Part shown: one piece after another, positions 7,990-16,547 of the stretch
How positions within the stretch are numbered: the stretch's first letter is position 1
Layout: each line of letters begins with the position of its first letter
NCBI GenBank assembly: GCA_012520575.1
Contig: JAAYOB010000002.1
Span: 1-64,000 of the forward strand
DNA length: 64,000 bases
From: Candidatus Stramentimicrobium fermentans
GTDB lineage: Bacteria > Atribacterota > Phoenicimicrobiia > Phoenicimicrobiales > Stramentimicrobiaceae
Direction: 5' to 3'
Position numbers and translations under genes: made by a program
Notes under the pieces: generated by a model
The model's input: only the letters and a program-made list of their open reading frames with translations
What the model was told of the DNA's origin: nothing
Databases searched by the model: none

Positions 7990-8136
7990 ATGGATAATAT
8001 CATATTAATCATTGTTGGTCTGATAAGCGGGTACTATATTTATCGAAAATTATTTAAATGTAGCACCGGTAAAAACTTTTGTAAATCATGCGGGACGTGT
8101 AATGTCTGTCAGATATCAAAAACCAAAAAAAGATAG
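7990..8136 (+). CDS. FeoB-associated Cys-rich membrane peptide
   Basis: 48 residues: one N-terminal membrane helix (IILIIVGLISGYYIY) and a short cytoplasmic tail with five Cys (C24, C31, C34, C37, C40) in C-x2-C spacing (CKSCGTCNVC), as in the FeoB-associated Cys-rich family. AAGGAG lies 9 bases before the ATG. It ends the feo cluster 25 bases after the G-domain gene. Its molecular job is unknown; metal handling at the transporter exit is the usual guess. Confidence 0.85.
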   Translation: MDNIILIIVGLISGYYIYRKLFKCSTGKNFCKSCGTCNVCQISKTKKR

Positions 8137-8367
8137 AGTTTGTTTTATTTTTACTGGATATATTCTTTAAAAGTGATGATAGAATTATAATCCGTTCTTT
8201 ATGGTCTTTTTGTATTATTTTTCCTATGGAATATTTTAATGAATAAAGAAATAAATAATATTGAAGAGAATTCGGCAATATCTTTTTCATTTATTTTTCA
8301 CCTTTAAAGACAAGCCGTTCATAAAGTGTAAAAATACTTCTATCCATTTTTTTAGAAAAGAGATCAA

Positions 8368-9543
8368 TTATCGGAATATTAATCGAGATAGTTTACTTCT
8401 CTTTATTTCAACTGCCTGTTCAGGGCATAATTCCTGACAGCAGAAACAGCGAATGCAACGCGTAAGGTCTGCCTGGGGTTTACTTGCAATCATCTCAATA
8501 CATTGGGGCGGACAGTTGCGGGCACATAGACCGCAGTTAATACATTTTTTGTGTATAAAAATAGGCTTAGGACGTAATAGTTTATAAAAGAAATCGTCCA
8601 ATTTAGCAGGTAGGGGAATGGGAAGATGTCTGCTTCTGGAGGTAGCAGGTACTTTGAAAGGTATCGGTTTGAATTCTTCATCGGCTATTCCTCGAATATC
8701 CAGTTCCCGGATATTCTTTGGTATCAGCCCTCTTGCTATAGCCTTCTGCAAGGTAGGTACCTGCTCAGGGTTAAGTCCAATGATATAACAGCAAGCCAGG
8801 TCGAGCCCATGCGGGTTTTCCGATGCGGCTAAAAGGCCTACTGATTTCGGTTCACCGGCAGAAGGGCCCGGACCCTCCATGGCAATAACGGCATCCATAA
8901 TGGATAGAGTTGGTTTTACAAATTGAGCGATATCGACCAACATATCAGAAAAATCTCTTACATCATCCAGCCTTAAATGGTAATCCGCTTTCAGGAGACC
9001 GGGTATAGTGCCGAAAAGATTCTTTACCGCACCGGTATAGATGGTAAAACCATGTGTTTTTAGTTTAGCCAGAGAAATAACAACATCTGCTTCTTTAACA
9101 ATTTTTGCCAGGGTAATATGTTTTAAGATTCTACCTTCCGGATAAGAAAATTCCTGCTGCTCAAAATTCCAATTTAGCTCAGCACCGGTCCGTTTAGCAA
9201 CTTTTACCATGCCGGTTTCCTGATAGATACCCTTTAACCAGGCTTTGGTAAATGGACCGCCCGGACTATCAGCTATAATGGTTTTTGCCCCCAGGGCTTG
9301 GATTTGATTAACAAGAGCTTCCACTAAAGCCGGATGTGTGGTGACTGCAGCCTCCGGGGGTTTTTTCATTAAAAGGTTGACCTTCAAGAGTACCTTTTGT
9401 CCGGGCTTTATATATTGGGCTAAACCCCCTAATTCAGCGAGTAATTGCTGAACAGCCTGGTTCACTTCATTTTGTTGATAGGTCTTACAAGGTATAAAGG
9501 CTACCTTTTTATTTAACATAATTACACTTCTCTCAACCTTCAT
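8368..9543 (-). CDS. DUF362 protein with C-terminal 2[4Fe-4S] ferredoxin domain
   Basis: 391 residues. The DUF362 domain (about 15-290) has typical phrases (KVLLKVNLLMKKPPE, ADSPGGPFT, SLAKLKTHGFTIYTGAVKNLFG, IMDAVIAMEGPGPSAG). The C-terminus has two CxxCxxCxxxC clusters, CINCGLCARNCPPQC and CIRCFCCQELCP. Such proteins are common in anaerobes; the reaction is not known. An alternative ATG lies nine codons in (MLNKK). It converges on the feo cluster, and the 230 bases between (8137-8367) hold no gene or clear terminator. Confidence 0.85.
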   Translation of the reverse strand: MKVERSVIMLNKKVAFIPCKTYQQNEVNQAVQQLLAELGGLAQYIKPGQKVLLKVNLLMKKPPEAAVTTHPALVEALVNQIQALGAKTIIADSPGGPFTKAWLKGIYQETGMVKVAKRTGAELNWNFEQQEFSYPEGRILKHITLAKIVKEADVVISLAKLKTHGFTIYTGAVKNLFGTIPGLLKADYHLRLDDVRDFSDMLVDIAQFVKPTLSIMDAVIAMEGPGPSAGEPKSVGLLAASENPHGLDLACCYIIGLNPEQVPTLQKAIARGLIPKNIRELDIRGIADEEFKPIPFKVPATSRSRHLPIPLPAKLDDFFYKLLRPKPIFIHKKCINCGLCARNCPPQCIEMIASKPQADLTRCIRCFCCQELCPEQAVEIKRSKLSRLIFR

Positions 9544-9620
9544 TTTTAATCATCCTATTATAACAAAACTTCGTTAGAATAGACAGAAGAATATAGAAGT
9601 TTACAAGTTGCCCTTTACAA

Positions 9621-9669
9621 AAAAATACACTCGTTCTGAGGAAATTTTAATATTCAGAACGAGTGTATT
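9621..9669 (-). terminator. Rho-independent terminator of the amino-acid ABC operon
   Basis: Arms 9624-9639 and 9654-9669 are perfectly complementary over 16 bp. On the minus strand the stem is followed by a T-run (A-run at 9621-9625 on plus). It lies 38 bases after the binding-protein stop. Confidence 0.85.
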
Positions 9670-9706
9670 CATTTTTAAAATAAACTGATTTTAATAATTA
9701 AATATC

Positions 9707-10579
9707 TTAGTTAGTCATCATGCATTGAGCCAGGTTTTTGGCAAATTCCTCTTCATCCGTTTTTAACAAGTCAATAACCTGGGGGTAACAATCTGAAATT
9801 TTATTTAAATCACCTACAAAATAGGCATTTACCAGATTATTCCAGATAGAGGTCATCTTAATTTTTGCTATTCCGTCATTAACTAAAGCCAAGATACCCT
9901 TCGGGTCGCCTTTTGGGGCGAAACAGACATACTCCTCTTCGGTATTGATGGTGCCTACTATTTTGATGGGGTTGACTTTGGTAAAGGCTTCCGCTGCGGG
10001 AGTATCAGCCACAAATACGTCAATTCGTTTATTTACCAGGTCTATAATCCCCAGATCATTCGTTTCGTAAAGTTCCAATGATTTAATATTGGCTCCCTCT
10101 TGCACCAAGTTATCTTCCAGCCAGTCTGCTTGGGTGGTGCCCCTTTGAGCGCCGACAGTATATCCACCGATTAAAGCTGTGGCTATGTTCAGGTCCGAGT
10201 CTTCTCGAACCATTACTCCCTGGTTACCGGACCAGTAAGAGCTTGACGCATCTGCTACTGCCAACCTCTCTTCCGTAAGAGACATACCGGCAACGAGTAG
10301 ATCGACTTTACCTGACTGCAGGGCCGGAATAAGAGAATCAAAACCGATATCGAGTATTTCCAGCTCAAATCCTTGAATTTTAGCAATAATTTTCATTAAA
10401 TCCATGTCAAATCCCACAAAATTGTTGTTGGCATCTACCCATTCAAAGGGCGGCCAGTCAGCCGAAGTGCCTACTACAACCTTAGCCGGTGCAGCCGAAG
10501 AAATAAGTGCCGCAGACACCATTACCATTGCAAAAATAAATAAGAGACTAACTGTTTTTTTAATTACTTTGGTAATCAT
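9707..10579 (-). CDS. Polar amino-acid ABC transporter substrate-binding protein
   Basis: 290 residues, signal peptide to about residue 30 (ISSAAPAK). Family 3 solute-binding fold: VVGTSADWPPFEWVDANNNFVGFDMDLMKIIA, DLLVAGMSLTEERL, VGAQRGTTQADWLE, DVFVADTPAAEAF. Last gene of a four-gene operon (permease, ATPase, permease, binding protein) under a T-box leader. A candidate Arg specifier codon in the T-box suggests arginine or a related basic amino acid; the ligand cannot be read from the protein by eye. Confidence 0.9.
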   Translation of the reverse strand: MITKVIKKTVSLLFIFAMVMVSAALISSAAPAKVVVGTSADWPPFEWVDANNNFVGFDMDLMKIIAKIQGFELEILDIGFDSLIPALQSGKVDLLVAGMSLTEERLAVADASSSYWSGNQGVMVREDSDLNIATALIGGYTVGAQRGTTQADWLEDNLVQEGANIKSLELYETNDLGIIDLVNKRIDVFVADTPAAEAFTKVNPIKIVGTINTEEEYVCFAPKGDPKGILALVNDGIAKIKMTSIWNNLVNAYFVGDLNKISDCYPQVIDLLKTDEEEFAKNLAQCMMTN

Positions 10580-10665
10580 ATATTTTATATCCTCCTTAAA
10601 ATTTATTATAAATTACCCAGTAAATTGTTTAGAAAACGGTAGTTATCTCACCCCCTTCTCGCCTG

Positions 10666-11322
10666 CTATAAGCCGGGTATGCGAAATTTACTCTCCATCA
10701 GGTCTAAAAATTTAGAAAGTATTAAGACTACAACAAGATAAATTACCGTAATAACAATAAAAACCTCAAAGGTTCTAAAGTTGCGAGAGGAAATTAATCT
10801 GCCCTGGGAAATAATTTCCGGAGCCTGAATCATATAAGCCATAGAGGTATATTTGAGCAGATAGATGAGCTCATTGGACCAGGAAGGGATTACCAGACGG
10901 AGCATTTGAGGCAGGACCACATATCTTATGGCTTGAACCTGTTTCATTCCAAGTGAATAAGCTGCTATCAACTGCTCTTCTTTAACCGACTGAATGGCTC
11001 CTCTAAAATACTCTGCCTGATATGCGGCACTGTTTAGACCCATACCAATCACAGCTGCGGTAAACGGTGAAAGCATCACGCCTACACTGGGCAAGCCGAA
11101 ATAAAGGATAAAGAGCTGGGTCAAAAGGGGGGTACCGCGGAAAATCTCCACAAAAAAAGTACAAAAAATATAAATTAGCTTAGAGCCATATACCCTGCCA
11201 AGGGCAATTGGGATACCCAGTAAAGCTCCCATAGTGATAGCAATAATGGTAAGCTCTAAAGTGACTACCATGCCTTCTAACAATTTTGGCAAAATACTCC
11301 AGGCTAATTCCGGAAAGCTCAC
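10666..11322 (-). CDS. Polar amino-acid ABC transporter permease
   Basis: 218 residues, HisM/GlnP-type permease with several membrane helices and the EAA-loop region ([24 protein letters not shown]). The GTG start overlaps the stop of the ATPase gene (GTGA), with GGAGG upstream. It pairs with the permease at 12079-12783 to form the membrane channel. Confidence 0.9.
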   Translation of the reverse strand: MSFPELAWSILPKLLEGMVVTLELTIIAITMGALLGIPIALGRVYGSKLIYIFCTFFVEIFRGTPLLTQLFILYFGLPSVGVMLSPFTAAVIGMGLNSAAYQAEYFRGAIQSVKEEQLIAAYSLGMKQVQAIRYVVLPQMLRLVIPSWSNELIYLLKYTSMAYMIQAPEIISQGRLISSRNFRTFEVFIVITVIYLVVVLILSKFLDLMESKFRIPGL

Positions 11323-12077
11323 TCTTTCTTTCCTCCGTAAAGTTCAGTAATTTTATGTAAAAACTCTCTGGTCCTGGGGTTTTTGCAATAATTAAACATA
11401 GCCTCAGGTGTCCCTTCTTCCACAATTACCCCATTTTCCATAAAGATAATATCATTGGCAACCGCCCGCGCAAATCCCATTTCATGGGAAACAACTATCA
11501 TGGTCATGCCACTTTTGGCCAGTTCTATCATTACATTTAACACCTCTCCAATTAATTCCGGGTCAAGAGCAGAGGTGGGCTCATCAAAAAGAATGAGTTT
11601 GGGACTCATAGCCAGAGCCCGGGCAATAGATACCCGCTGCTGCTGTCCACCTGATAGTTCAGCAGGATAAGAATGCAGTTTATCCTCTAATCCTACTAAT
11701 TTAAGCTTTTCTATGCCGATTTCAGTTGCCCTTTCCGGCGATATTTTTTTTACCACGGTTAGTCCTAAGCGAACATTGTCCAGGGCATTCAAATGGGTAA
11801 AGAGATTAAAATGCTGAAAGACCATGCCGATAGAAGAACGTACCATATTGAGGTCTGTTTTCGGATCGGTAATCTCAATGTCTTCTAACCAGATACGGCC
11901 CTTATCCGGTGGGGTAATCTGATTGATACAGGTCAGCAGTGTACTCTTTCCGGTACCGGAAGAGCCGATTATAACCGTAGTCTCCCCTTGTCTTACCTGA
12001 AAAGAAATACCCTTCAATACTTCCAGATTACCGTAACTCTTATGTAAGTTTTCAACTTTTAAAACAGTCTTTGGCAT
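11319..12077 (-). CDS. Polar amino-acid ABC transporter ATP-binding protein
   Basis: 252 residues from ATG 12077, chosen because GGAAAGGA lies 6 bases upstream; an in-frame start 16 codons earlier lies inside the preceding gene. Walker [11 protein letters not shown]-loop MVFQHFNLF, signature [15 protein letters not shown], Walker [14 protein letters not shown]-loop VVSHEMGFA. GlnQ/HisP-type ATPase that powers amino-acid import. Confidence 0.95.
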   Translation of the reverse strand: MPKTVLKVENLHKSYGNLEVLKGISFQVRQGETTVIIGSSGTGKSTLLTCINQITPPDKGRIWLEDIEITDPKTDLNMVRSSIGMVFQHFNLFTHLNALDNVRLGLTVVKKISPERATEIGIEKLKLVGLEDKLHSYPAELSGGQQQRVSIARALAMSPKLILFDEPTSALDPELIGEVLNVMIELAKSGMTMIVVSHEMGFARAVANDIIFMENGVIVEEGTPEAMFNYCKNPRTREFLHKITELYGGKKE

Positions 12078-12078
12078 T

Positions 12079-12783
12079 TTAGATCCTTTCCAAGACAGAT
12101 TGATCTCTTCTTTCTTGTATTTCAAATCCGGGAATCTTATATTTTTTTTCCAGGAATTTTAACAATTGATTGCCTGCGAAAACTAAAACAAAATAGATAA
12201 GGGCACAGGCCGAGTAAACCAGTAATGCATTACCGAAAGTACGGGCTACAATATAGCGGCCCTGCCTCAGCAGTTCGGTCACACCTATAGCATAGGCCAA
12301 TGAGCTGTCCTTAAGTACCACAGCATATTCATTAGCCCAGGAGGGGATAGAGAGCCTTAAAGCCTGCGGAAGAATCACATATCTAATTGACTGTAAGGTA
12401 CTCATACCCAAAGAGCGAGCTGCCCTCATCTGATCTTCTCCAATTGATTGTATGGCTCCCCGAAATATCTGCGATTGATAGGCGGCAGAGCGTAAACCCA
12501 TAGCCAATACTGCAGCCATAAAAGCACTGATATTGATACGAAAAAAGGAAGAACCGAAAAAAAACAGAAACAACAATACCAGTTCGGGAACAGCCCTGAA
12601 AAAACGTTCAAAAGGTACAATAAAAAAGATTTTTAAAGGAAAGGGGCCATAGACCTGCCCCAGGGCAAGTACTATTCCCAGTAAAAAACCGAGTATCAAA
12701 AAATAGAAGGTTAGATTTAAGGTAACCAAGGTTCCCGCCAACAGGGAAGGCAAGCCTTGCCAGATTATCTGTAATTGATTCAT
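12079..12783 (-). CDS. Polar amino-acid ABC transporter permease, first gene of operon
   Basis: 234 residues from ATG 12783 (GGGAG about 11 bases upstream; a TTG six codons earlier overlaps that site). HisM/GlnP-type permease with the conserved loop [24 protein letters not shown]. Its stop lies one base before the ATPase start. First gene after the T-box leader. Confidence 0.9.
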   Translation of the reverse strand: MNQLQIIWQGLPSLLAGTLVTLNLTFYFLILGFLLGIVLALGQVYGPFPLKIFFIVPFERFFRAVPELVLLFLFFFGSSFFRINISAFMAAVLAMGLRSAAYQSQIFRGAIQSIGEDQMRAARSLGMSTLQSIRYVILPQALRLSIPSWANEYAVVLKDSSLAYAIGVTELLRQGRYIVARTFGNALLVYSACALIYFVLVFAGNQLLKFLEKKYKIPGFEIQERRDQSVLERI

Positions 12784-12834
12784 AATGTTAACAGCTCCCA
12801 ATTTTGGCTTTTAAATATTTGCTGACCAATAGGT

Positions 12835-13065
12835 AAAAAAAATCTCGCTCCTCTTCTTGTCTCTATAACCTGCCAAGAAAGAGGGGCGAGATAATATTCC
12901 CGTGGTACCACCCTGTTTGGAAAAATGAATTAATTATGCTCACTTTTCCCACTTATGGTCAGTTTTTAAAGGCGACTAGCCTATTCTTAACCTGTAAATA
13001 AGGGCTTCTATTCGGGTAAAAATCAACTAAGGCATTTTCACCTGTATACCTTTCTCTGTATTTGC
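12835..13065 (-). promoter_or_regulatory. T-box riboswitch leader, candidate Arg specifier
   Basis: On the minus strand the T-box AGGGTGGTACCACGGG (12914 to about 12899) is unmistakable. A G+C-rich terminator hairpin follows (arms 12891-12874 and 12859-12843, then at least eight T). Upstream, a short Stem I can be drawn from 13063: AAATA pairs with TATTT, AGAGA (13057-13053) marks the kink-turn side, and GGTGAAAA pairs with TTTTTACC. The 3' side of the specifier loop reads CGAATAGAAGC. By analogy with glyQS leaders the codon is AGA (13007-13009, Arg), followed by A; GAA (Glu) is the alternative. The acceptor-binding bulge is UGGU, which wants discriminator A and favours tRNA-Arg over tRNA-Glu. 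It controls the downstream amino-acid ABC operon. Confidence 0.9.
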
Positions 13066-13189
13066 AGTTTACCCTACTTTGCCGTTTACTTAATTTTTAC
13101 AATTGCCAAATTACTATCATTGTAGTTCTAAAACCATACTAAGGAATAAATACTTTTTTGTCAAGAAGTTAATGAATTGGTTTGGTATT

Positions 13190-14140
13190 TTAAAAGTTTT
13201 TAATAAGCTCTTTCAGTTCCTCAATCTTGCTTTGAGTTTCAATCTCACCTTGCCTAATAATGGCCACCCGGTCCTTCTTTTTTAGAAAATAGGAGACCTC
13301 GCCCTGATAATGGGGCTTAAGGACCAGATCGGCACCTAAAAGAGAAAGCTCGGTCAGGTCTTCTATCATTATGTCCACACTTCTCTCAATGATGGAGATA
13401 ACATTATTGGGGCTTTTTTGTTCACCGATAATTTCCTGTAAACTTACCGCAATTACGATATCAGCTCCCATTTCGCGAACCACATCAACCGGTACAGGGT
13501 CTTTTAAGGCACCATCAACTAAAACCCTGCCTCCGTATTCGAAGGGGTAGAATACTCCCGGAATGGAGATAGAGGCAGCAACGCCATTAGAAACCTTTCC
13601 GCTATCCATAATAACTCTCTCACCGGTTATTAAATCTGTAGCAACTGCTTTAAAAGGTATTTTTAAATCATATTCAAAATGCGACCAATCGGTAAGCTGG
13701 TCAAATTTATCCCTGATAGCGGTAGTAGACAAGAGTCCCCTGGGCCAGGTTGCCTCTGCTATCATTTTAGGAAGATTTACAAAGATACCCGTTACTTTCT
13801 TGTCCTGATACTCTTCAAATTCAAAGGTAATATTCTTAAAAGAGATATATTCGGTAAAGTTTTCTTTCAAAATGTAATCTTCTATCTTTTTAACATCAAA
13901 ACCGAGAGCATAGAAGGCTCCCACTAAACTGCCTATACTGGTTCCGGCAATGTAATCGATCTTAATTCCTTCCCTTTCCAGTACTTTCAATACTCCCAGA
14001 TGGGCATAGCCTTTGGGTCCCCCGGCACCTAAAGCTAAGCCTATTTTTGGCTCAGTCCGGGCAACTGAAAATATAGAGCAGAGCAAGAATATAGAAATAG
14101 TAACAATTAGAATTAAGGTTAAGGATTTACTTTTGTCCAT
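13190..14140 (-). CDS. Patatin-like phospholipase, RssA/YchK type
   Basis: 316 residues with an N-terminal membrane anchor or signal (about 7-27). The oxyanion motif ALGAGGPKGYAHLGVL, nucleophile elbow GTSIGS (Ser within GXSXG) and catalytic Asp in VDGALKDP are all present. It is a predicted Ser-Asp dyad lipase or acyl hydrolase acting outside or at the membrane. It stands alone between divergent proS and the T-box leader; the substrate is unknown. Confidence 0.9.
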   Translation of the reverse strand: MDKSKSLTLILIVTISIFLLCSIFSVARTEPKIGLALGAGGPKGYAHLGVLKVLEREGIKIDYIAGTSIGSLVGAFYALGFDVKKIEDYILKENFTEYISFKNITFEFEEYQDKKVTGIFVNLPKMIAEATWPRGLLSTTAIRDKFDQLTDWSHFEYDLKIPFKAVATDLITGERVIMDSGKVSNGVAASISIPGVFYPFEYGGRVLVDGALKDPVPVDVVREMGADIVIAVSLQEIIGEQKSPNNVISIIERSVDIMIEDLTELSLLGADLVLKPHYQGEVSYFLKKKDRVAIIRQGEIETQSKIEELKELIKNF

Positions 14141-14356
14141 AGTCGTTATTATAGTATATTACTATTCTCCCTGCAAGCCTAACTTGCTCAGCTCAAAGCC
14201 CTACTGGTTACTACTATTAAGAGCATAGATCAAAGAGTATAGTTTTGTGTATTAGATACTACTAATTTGAGAACAACCGATATATACCAAATTAGAGAGA
14301 GAAACAATTGTTTAATTTGTCGGACATTTAGATGAGTTGTTTTTAAGCCTATTCTT

Positions 14357-14385
14357 TAGACAATTAAGAGAAAATATGCTAAAAT
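14357..14385 (+). promoter_or_regulatory. Probable promoter of proS
   Basis: TAGACA (14357-14362), 17 bases, TAAAAT (14380-14385). It lies 49 bases before the proS ATG. No T-box or other leader is seen here. Confidence 0.55.
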
Positions 14386-14434
14386 TTGGGCAATCTATTT
14401 ATCTTTTTGCTTTTTAAGACAGAGGAGAACGAGT

Positions 14435-15877
14435 ATGAAGGAAACCGGATTTGTAAAAGAGATTGCCTCTCAAGAAGAGGCCTTTTCTCAATGGTATATC
14501 GATGTAGTAAAAAAAGCCGATTTAGCGGATTACACCTCAGTAAAAGGCTGTATGGTAATTAAACCGTACGGATATGGTCTGTGGGAAAATATGCAGCATT
14601 GCCTGGACCGGAGAATTAAAGCCACCGGTCATAAGAATGCCTATTTCCCTCTCTTTATCCCGGAAAGCCTCTTAAAAAAAGAGGCAGAACATGTAGAAGG
14701 ATTTGCACCTGAGGTAGCTTGGGTCACCCATGGCGGTAGTGAAAAATTGGAAGAGCGATTGGCAGTCAGGCCAACATCTGAAGCAATCATTGGCAGTCTT
14801 TATTCTAAATGGATTAAGTCCTGGCGTGATTTGCCTGTGCTAATCAATCAGTGGGCCAATATCGTACGTTGGGAAAAGGTAACTCGCCCTTTCCTAAGAA
14901 CAACGGAATTTTTATGGCAGGAAGGTCATACCGCCCATAAAAACCGGGAAGAGGCCGAGGAGGAAACTTTAAAAATATTGAACGTATATAAAGATTACAT
15001 AGAAACTGATCTTGCTATTCCCGTCATTATCGGGCGGAAGAGCGACAATGAGAAATTTGCCGGCGCCATGCACACCTATACCCTGGAGGCTTTAATGGGT
15101 GATGGCAAGATTCTGCAGGCAGGAACCTCTCACAATCTGGGTCAGAATTTTGCTCAAGCCTTTGATATTCGTTTTCTGGATGAAAATCAACAGGAACAGT
15201 ATGTCTGGACCACCTCCTGGGGAACCTCCACCAGACTGGTTGGTGCTATAATTATGGTACATGGAGATGAGAGAGGTTTAAAATTGCCCCCTCAAGTTGC
15301 CCCGACCCAAATAGTCCTGGTTCCTATTTTCTTCGATAAATCAAAAAAGGAAGTAATGGAAAAAACTCGAGAATACAAGAGATTGCTGGAAGAGAAATTT
15401 AGAGTGGAATTGGATGACCGCGACAGTTATACACCCGGCTGGAAGTTTAACGAATGGGAGATGAAGGGGGTTCCGGTGCGGTTAGAAATCGGGCCACGTG
15501 ACTTAGCTGAGAAACAGGTTACCGCAGTGAGAAGGGATAAGGGGAATAAGATAGCTATACCGGAAAACGAATTAGTTCCTGCTTTAGAAAAATGGCTGAA
15601 TGATATTCAAAATAATCTATATATACAAGCCCGGACTCGTTTAGAGGAGAATATTCGGTTTACGGAAAACTATGAAGAATTTAAGGAGATAATAAAAGAA
15701 AAACTTGGCTTTATAAAGGCATATTGGTGCGGAGATGAGCTATGCGAAAATCAGATTAAAGCAGAGACCAAAGCCACAATTCGCTGTATTTCCTTAGAAG
15801 AACAGCAAGGAAAGGGTAAGTGTATTTTTTGCGGTAAGGAATCTACTACTCAGGTTTATTTCGGCAGGGCTTATTAG
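14435..15877 (+). CDS. proS: Prolyl-tRNA synthetase, short archaeal/eukaryote-like type
   Basis: 480 residues, the length of the ProRS class without the bacterial editing insertion. Class II motifs are visible: motif 2 region WEKVTRPFLRTTEFLWQEGHTAH and motif 3 region TTSWGTSTRLVGAIIMVHGD. The anticodon-binding domain is about 285-390, and the C-terminal extension carries Cys residues (WCGDELCENQI, GKGKCIFCGKES) typical of this class and often zinc-binding. It attaches proline to tRNA-Pro in the cytoplasm. GAGGAG precedes the ATG. Confidence 0.97.
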   Translation: MKETGFVKEIASQEEAFSQWYIDVVKKADLADYTSVKGCMVIKPYGYGLWENMQHCLDRRIKATGHKNAYFPLFIPESLLKKEAEHVEGFAPEVAWVTHGGSEKLEERLAVRPTSEAIIGSLYSKWIKSWRDLPVLINQWANIVRWEKVTRPFLRTTEFLWQEGHTAHKNREEAEEETLKILNVYKDYIETDLAIPVIIGRKSDNEKFAGAMHTYTLEALMGDGKILQAGTSHNLGQNFAQAFDIRFLDENQQEQYVWTTSWGTSTRLVGAIIMVHGDERGLKLPPQVAPTQIVLVPIFFDKSKKEVMEKTREYKRLLEEKFRVELDDRDSYTPGWKFNEWEMKGVPVRLEIGPRDLAEKQVTAVRRDKGNKIAIPENELVPALEKWLNDIQNNLYIQARTRLEENIRFTENYEEFKEIIKEKLGFIKAYWCGDELCENQIKAETKATIRCISLEEQQGKGKCIFCGKESTTQVYFGRAY

Positions 15878-15968
15878 TAGAATAAGAAAAGAACTTAATT
15901 AACAGGGTAATTCTATTTGTTTTGATAATTTAAATTAAAAAAATCAGTTAGGAAAGGAGGACTCTGCA

Positions 15969-16226
15969 ATGGAAAAGTTTTTAATTGGTCATGTGGTAAG
16001 TTACTTTGCTAAGATTGGTGTAGCGGCAATTGAAATTGAATCAGGAGAAATCAAAGTAGGAGACACTCTCTATTTTAGCGGACATACTACTGATTTTGAA
16101 CAGCAGATTGAATCTATACAGATTGACCGTAATCCTGTGGAATCTGCTCAAGCCGGTGACTCTGTCGGTATAAAAGTAAAAGATAGAGTTAGAGATGGAG
16201 ACGAAGTATACAAAGTAACCGACTGA
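15969..16226 (+). CDS. EF-Tu domain-2-like mini-protein
   Basis: 85 residues that make up a single beta-barrel of the elongation-factor domain 2 type (GHVVSYFAKIGVAAIEIESGEIKVGDTL, FSGHTTDFEQQIESIQ, AGDSVGIKVKDRVRDGDEVYKV). There is no GTPase domain. Homologues annotated as translation-elongation-factor-like occur in archaea and deep-branching bacteria; the role is unknown. AAAGGAGG lies before the ATG, 91 bases after proS, and a terminator follows. Confidence 0.85.
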   Translation: MEKFLIGHVVSYFAKIGVAAIEIESGEIKVGDTLYFSGHTTDFEQQIESIQIDRNPVESAQAGDSVGIKVKDRVRDGDEVYKVTD

Positions 16227-16299
16227 GCAAGTGGTACTAAGTTAACATGCTCTTTTATAAAATAGCCTTGTTTGAATAAGAATAAAATATAGTGTGAAG

Positions 16300-16331
16300 A
16301 ATAATCAGGGGGAAAGTCCCTGATTATTTTA
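16300..16331 (+). terminator. Rho-independent terminator after the proS unit
   Basis: ATAATCAGGG (16301-16310) pairs with CCCTGATTAT (16318-16327) around a 7-base loop, followed by TTTT. It ends the proS/mini-protein unit. The remaining bases to 16547 hold no other feature I can see. Confidence 0.85.
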
Positions 16332-16547
16332 TGTAATAATCAGCTTAAATCAGTTATCTTTATACTTACCTCCCTCTCTGAGAGAGGATAGCAATGCCCC
16401 TCTACATCGATTTGTATTGCCCTGTCTGTCATTAATAAATGATATAATAAAAAGATCGGCAGGGGAACCGTAAATACAATTTAGCCACTCCTACCAGAAA
16501 AATTCAACCACAAAAAAGCAATTTATTAAAGCAGGCAAGGACCAAAA

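Noticed and set aside
8054-8290. 78-codon minus-strand frame after the feo cluster
   Set aside because: Antisense to the Cys-rich peptide gene, low-complexity K/I/S composition, no ribosome site.
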